From Phoronis australis (Eukaryota; Phoronida; Phoronidae), in assembly GCA_002633005.1 (NCBI GenBank), contig NMRA01000304.1:1-20232 (forward strand): a stretch of DNA of 20,232 nt, written 5' to 3'. The translations under genes and the position numbers were made by a program. This document shows, piece by piece, positions 17,801 to 20,232 of this stretch (position 1 is the stretch's first letter; the number at the start of each line of letters is the position of its first letter). The notes beneath the pieces were generated by a model. It made no database searches. It was not told the origin of the DNA and saw nothing but the letters and a program-made list of their open reading frames with translations.

Positions 17801-18202
17801 CGATGATCACAATGAGCGCAACGACGCCGGGCCTCCGAGACGGTGGTTTAGCAATGTGAATTACAATATAAGTGACGAGTTATTGTCTAGGGTCCTGGAC
17901 TCATTTCAAAATATAATACTTGAACGTTTTTGTCACTTTATTTTCTTCCTATCTTTGCAAAGTTTAAGAACGCCGCCGGCGTCAAAACCTCCGTTTTCAG
18001 TGACTTTGTCTGCCGCGCTGAGTTTCCGTCAATAGTGCACTAGATAGAACATATATTCGAAAAAATCAGGCCACAGAAATGTGACAATGGTTTTGCCAAC
18101 CCTCCAAATTCTATTAAGGTAGGAAACTCTCGTATTTTGAACAAATCGCACAACTCACGGAAAGATGTCAAATTCTCAATATTTTGATGAATGTAACTGC
18201 AG

Positions 18203-18287
18203 GGTTATAGAAGATGTGTGGCGACCAAAGGGACAGCACAAGTGCCTTACTGGGTTACAGATTTCGTTGCTGCTTATCGATTTCTGA
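18203..18287 (+). CDS. Candidate terminal exon of the same gene, frame ambiguous
   Basis: An acceptor GTAACTGCAG ends at 18202. Joined in phase to the 17515 exon it completes a W codon, reads VIEDVWRPKGQHKCLTGLQ and stops at 18285-18287, 45 bases before an AATAAA. A different frame of the same segment, starting at 18203, looks more protein-like: GYRRCVATKGTAQVPYWV, then TDFVAAYRFLNSK. It has a possible donor at 18296, or runs on to a TAA at 18332. That frame would need a missing exon or a one-base change upstream. Which one is used cannot be settled from sequence. Confidence 0.35.
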
Positions 18288-18332
18288 ATTCAAAGGTTGG
18301 CAATAATGTATGTTTCTGTATGATCTTGAGGT

Positions 18333-18338
18333 AATAAA
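18333..18338 (+). terminator. AATAAA polyadenylation signal
   Basis: A canonical AATAAA follows the candidate terminal exon by 45 bases, consistent with the 3' end of the plus-strand gene. No clear downstream GT-rich element was delimited. Confidence 0.4.
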
Positions 18339-18855
18339 AACTGCTAGTCAAATTTTGTTTTTCGCTTATTGCATCTCAGTCAAACTGGCGTTAGCAGATT
18401 TAACTAATGTAGTCGCTGGCTGTTCTTTAATATTTCTTGAGTCAGCCCCCACGTAAGCATGACTGAGTGAATTATCGTTTCCATATCCCTTTTTAGACAT
18501 CCAGAATAATTTTGTTTATACATTGGCCAGTTTCAGCCTGAACAAAAGTTATTACCATTCGAGTCTGAAATATCTACGACGTAGACTGACTGAAAATTGG
18601 CGATAGTGGGTAGGAGGTGCACGCTGCTAGCTACGGACATGGACGTAGGGAGCATCGAGCCGGGAAATATCGGAATAGACTTGATATCGCAGTTTTGGGG
18701 AACATTGGTAACGGAGGAATATCGTAAAGAACTGCGTCTTTCGTAACAACAGCTTAAAAGTACATAGTCACGCCCGTTTATGTTACTTAGGGCTATTCTC
18801 TTTTGAATTCGGGACACCAAGGTCGTTGACTTGTATTCGAAGCTGGGATTTATGA
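18339..18855. other. No supported gene
   Basis: The minus strand has a 133-codon frame (18533-18934) that runs into the LINE remnant on the opposite strand. It has no recognisable domain and is not called as a gene. Confidence 0.5.
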
Positions 18856-19436
18856 AAGTGAAACAAAGAAATAAATATCTCTCTGCCTGTTGTATCAATG
18901 GCTTGGCTCCAACATATCTCAGCCAAAAATTCAATAGCAGTCGAGCAGTATATTCTACACGCTCTTCTGTTGCTGGAAATGTGTCTTTAAAAAATTAAAA
19001 CCGAGACTGGCAAGAGATCTTTTATCTATGCTGCTGCTACAATATGGAATTCTCTTAGCCCAGAAATTGAACGGTCCGATTCAATTGATATTTTCAAACG
19101 TAATATTAAAAAGTGGCTGTAATTTACCTAAATTTTTTAACCCTATCTGTCTCAGTCATGTCATTCTTTCCATTATTGTAAATACTCTCACTGTCATCTC
19201 TTTATTTATTCCATCTCTCTTAGTATATTTTCACCATTTTTCGTCATTTATTTATTGTTTTAATTGTCAACCTGTTTTCATTGTATCTTTTTACGCATAT
19301 TTAATTGTTGTTTTATTACGTCATTGTATTATATTAGTGTTTTTTTGTTGTAGAGGGCCCTCTTGGAAAGCAGTGCTATCGCTGAAGAGGCCATCCTCAT
19401 TTTAAATATCGCAATAGATAAATAAATAAATAAAAA
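18856..19436 (+). mobile_element. 5'-truncated CR1/L2-like LINE remnant with TAAA tail
   Basis: The plus strand encodes the end of a non-LTR reverse transcriptase ORF: KVKQRNKYLSACCINGLAPT in one frame, then, after a frameshift near 18990, GKRSFIYAAATIWNSLSPEI and on to the stop at 19120-19122. The NGLAPTYL and WNSL-x-x-EI motifs are characteristic of the C-terminal tail of CR1/L2-clade ORF2. A 3' UTR of about 300 bp follows, with a stem-loop-like GGCCCTCTT...AAGAGGCC (19356-19392), ending in AATAAATAAATAAATAAA-type sequence. The polymerase core and endonuclease are absent, so the copy is dead on arrival. A 125-codon frame over 19028-19405 is an out-of-frame shadow of it. Confidence 0.8.
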
Positions 19437-19527
19437 TGTGTGGCTTTGTAGTGGTACACGTGCGTAAGTTCCCACACTTTGGAGTGCATGTTACCTTGAC
19501 ACCAACATGTGATTGACAGGTGACTCA

Positions 19528-19544
19528 CACGTAGGCCCTACGTG
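19528..19544. repeat. Perfect 17-bp palindrome
   Basis: CACGTAGG-C-CCTACGTG is an 8-bp inverted repeat around one base. It could be a dimeric factor site; CACGTA resembles half of an E-box. No further evidence. Confidence 0.8.
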
Positions 19545-19936
19545 CGTACTGAGTCCCGCCACTATCTTTGGCCATAAAAAACGAGATGCATGTTGAAAGA
19601 GGCCGGTATATTACTTGACGGCATTTCCAAGTCAAAATTGACAGCCGACTATGACATAGCGCGCTAACAGTGGGACCGAACAGTGCCGCAGTGCGATATT
19701 GCAAGTGATATAAATAGGATAATCTGGACATCTTGCGTGAAAAACAAATGTTTTTCCACCACGAAGTTTGGTAAGGTGATCGTTTAAGAATGAATTGAAA
19801 CATCGCTATTTTGTGGCGTTTTATCACATATTTATGCCGTGGCTCGAAATTTTATTCTTAATTGACGAGTGGCTAACGGCCGCTTAACCCCGATTCTTGT
19901 GTTAGGCCTACTTCTTTGCCGAGCATGTTTGGCGCA

Positions 19937-20014
19937 ATACCGGGCGGTACACTCTATCACAGTGCTAAACTTTGCAGTATAGGTGGCGCTGTGTCAGAGG
20001 GTATACCGGGCGGT
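19937..20014. repeat. 12-bp direct repeat ATACCGGGCGGT
   Basis: ATACCGGGCGGT occurs at 19937-19948 and 20003-20014, 66 bp apart. The bases between contain GGTGGCGCTGTGTCAGAG. The pair could be a target duplication around a small insert or a local tandem duplication. Confidence 0.7.
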
Positions 20015-20232
20015 CGAGATAAAACAGCTAGCCGCAGAACCATACGCTGAAAATGTCATTGAGTCACGGAGTGTCGACTATAAACATCCCAAACACAAAA
20101 AACGTCTGAATTAAGTTTTTCAAACTTGTATTACAACTAATTTTAAAACTGCTCTCTGGCTATGAACTTGGCAGCTAGTACGAGACTGTAACCATAAATT
20201 TGATGTCTGCTGTGACCTCTGCGTCACGTGAA

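Larger units (their letters stand above)
19437..20232. other. No supported gene
   Basis: The stretch holds a 17-bp palindrome, a short direct repeat (both listed separately) and a TAGGCCTA at 19903-19910. A 100-codon minus-strand frame at 19525-19827 shows no known domain. Confidence 0.5.

Noticed and set aside
18533-18934. 133-codon minus-strand open frame, the longest in the window
   Set aside because: No recognisable domain, low-complexity composition, and it overlaps the LINE remnant on the opposite strand.
19028-19405. 125-codon plus-strand open frame
   Set aside because: It is an out-of-frame reading of the LINE tail and its T-rich 3' UTR; the true frame there is the one with the IYAAATIWNSL motif.

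Overview
The window looks like gene-poor, AT-rich, repeat-laden DNA from an animal nucleus, most likely a marine invertebrate. The evidence is GT-AG exon candidates with phased reading frames, an AATAAA signal, THAP zinc-finger exons, a CR1/L2-like LINE tail, a Helitron-like element and several MITE-like elements. The octamer TAGGCCTA occurs four times. No organism can be named from sequence alone; a deuterostome such as a hemichordate, echinoderm or lancelet is a guess. Nothing indicates a prokaryote or a virus.

Layout. 1-1150: a TATG microsatellite and one micro-exon-like segment. 1152-4244: a 19-bp inverted pair brackets about 3.1 kb. Inside it lie a Helitron-like non-autonomous element (1605-2937), a GC-rich direct repeat (3026-3140) and a frameshifted THAP domain on the minus strand (3872-4129). 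The Helitron-like element has hairpins at both ends and a core of about 432-bp tandem units carrying perfect DR1 nuclear-receptor motifs. 4787-5990: an ETS/YY1-type promoter with a possible first exon on the plus strand, and an intact THAP exon on the minus strand with CRE and ETS motifs upstream. 7030-8430: a perfect 18-bp hairpin, two weak exon candidates, a 300-bp hAT-like MITE and a roughly 90-bp inverted duplication.

10919-16573 is the most structured part. It is an array of six monomers of about 440-465 bp in strict A-B-A-B-A-B order, a dimeric higher-order repeat. It is interrupted by two copies of a ~750-bp element (X) with 9-bp target duplications, by an 808-bp element (Y) nested inside the first X, and by a 676-bp insertion (Z). 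Because the other monomers supply the empty sites, the order of events can be read: array, then X, then Y.

16862-18340 holds the best protein-gene evidence: two phase-matched internal exons and a terminal exon near an AATAAA signal, product unrecognised. 18856-19436 is a 5'-truncated LINE ending in a TAAA tract. No complete gene could be assembled. The few coding signals are exon fragments and do not form an evident pathway.
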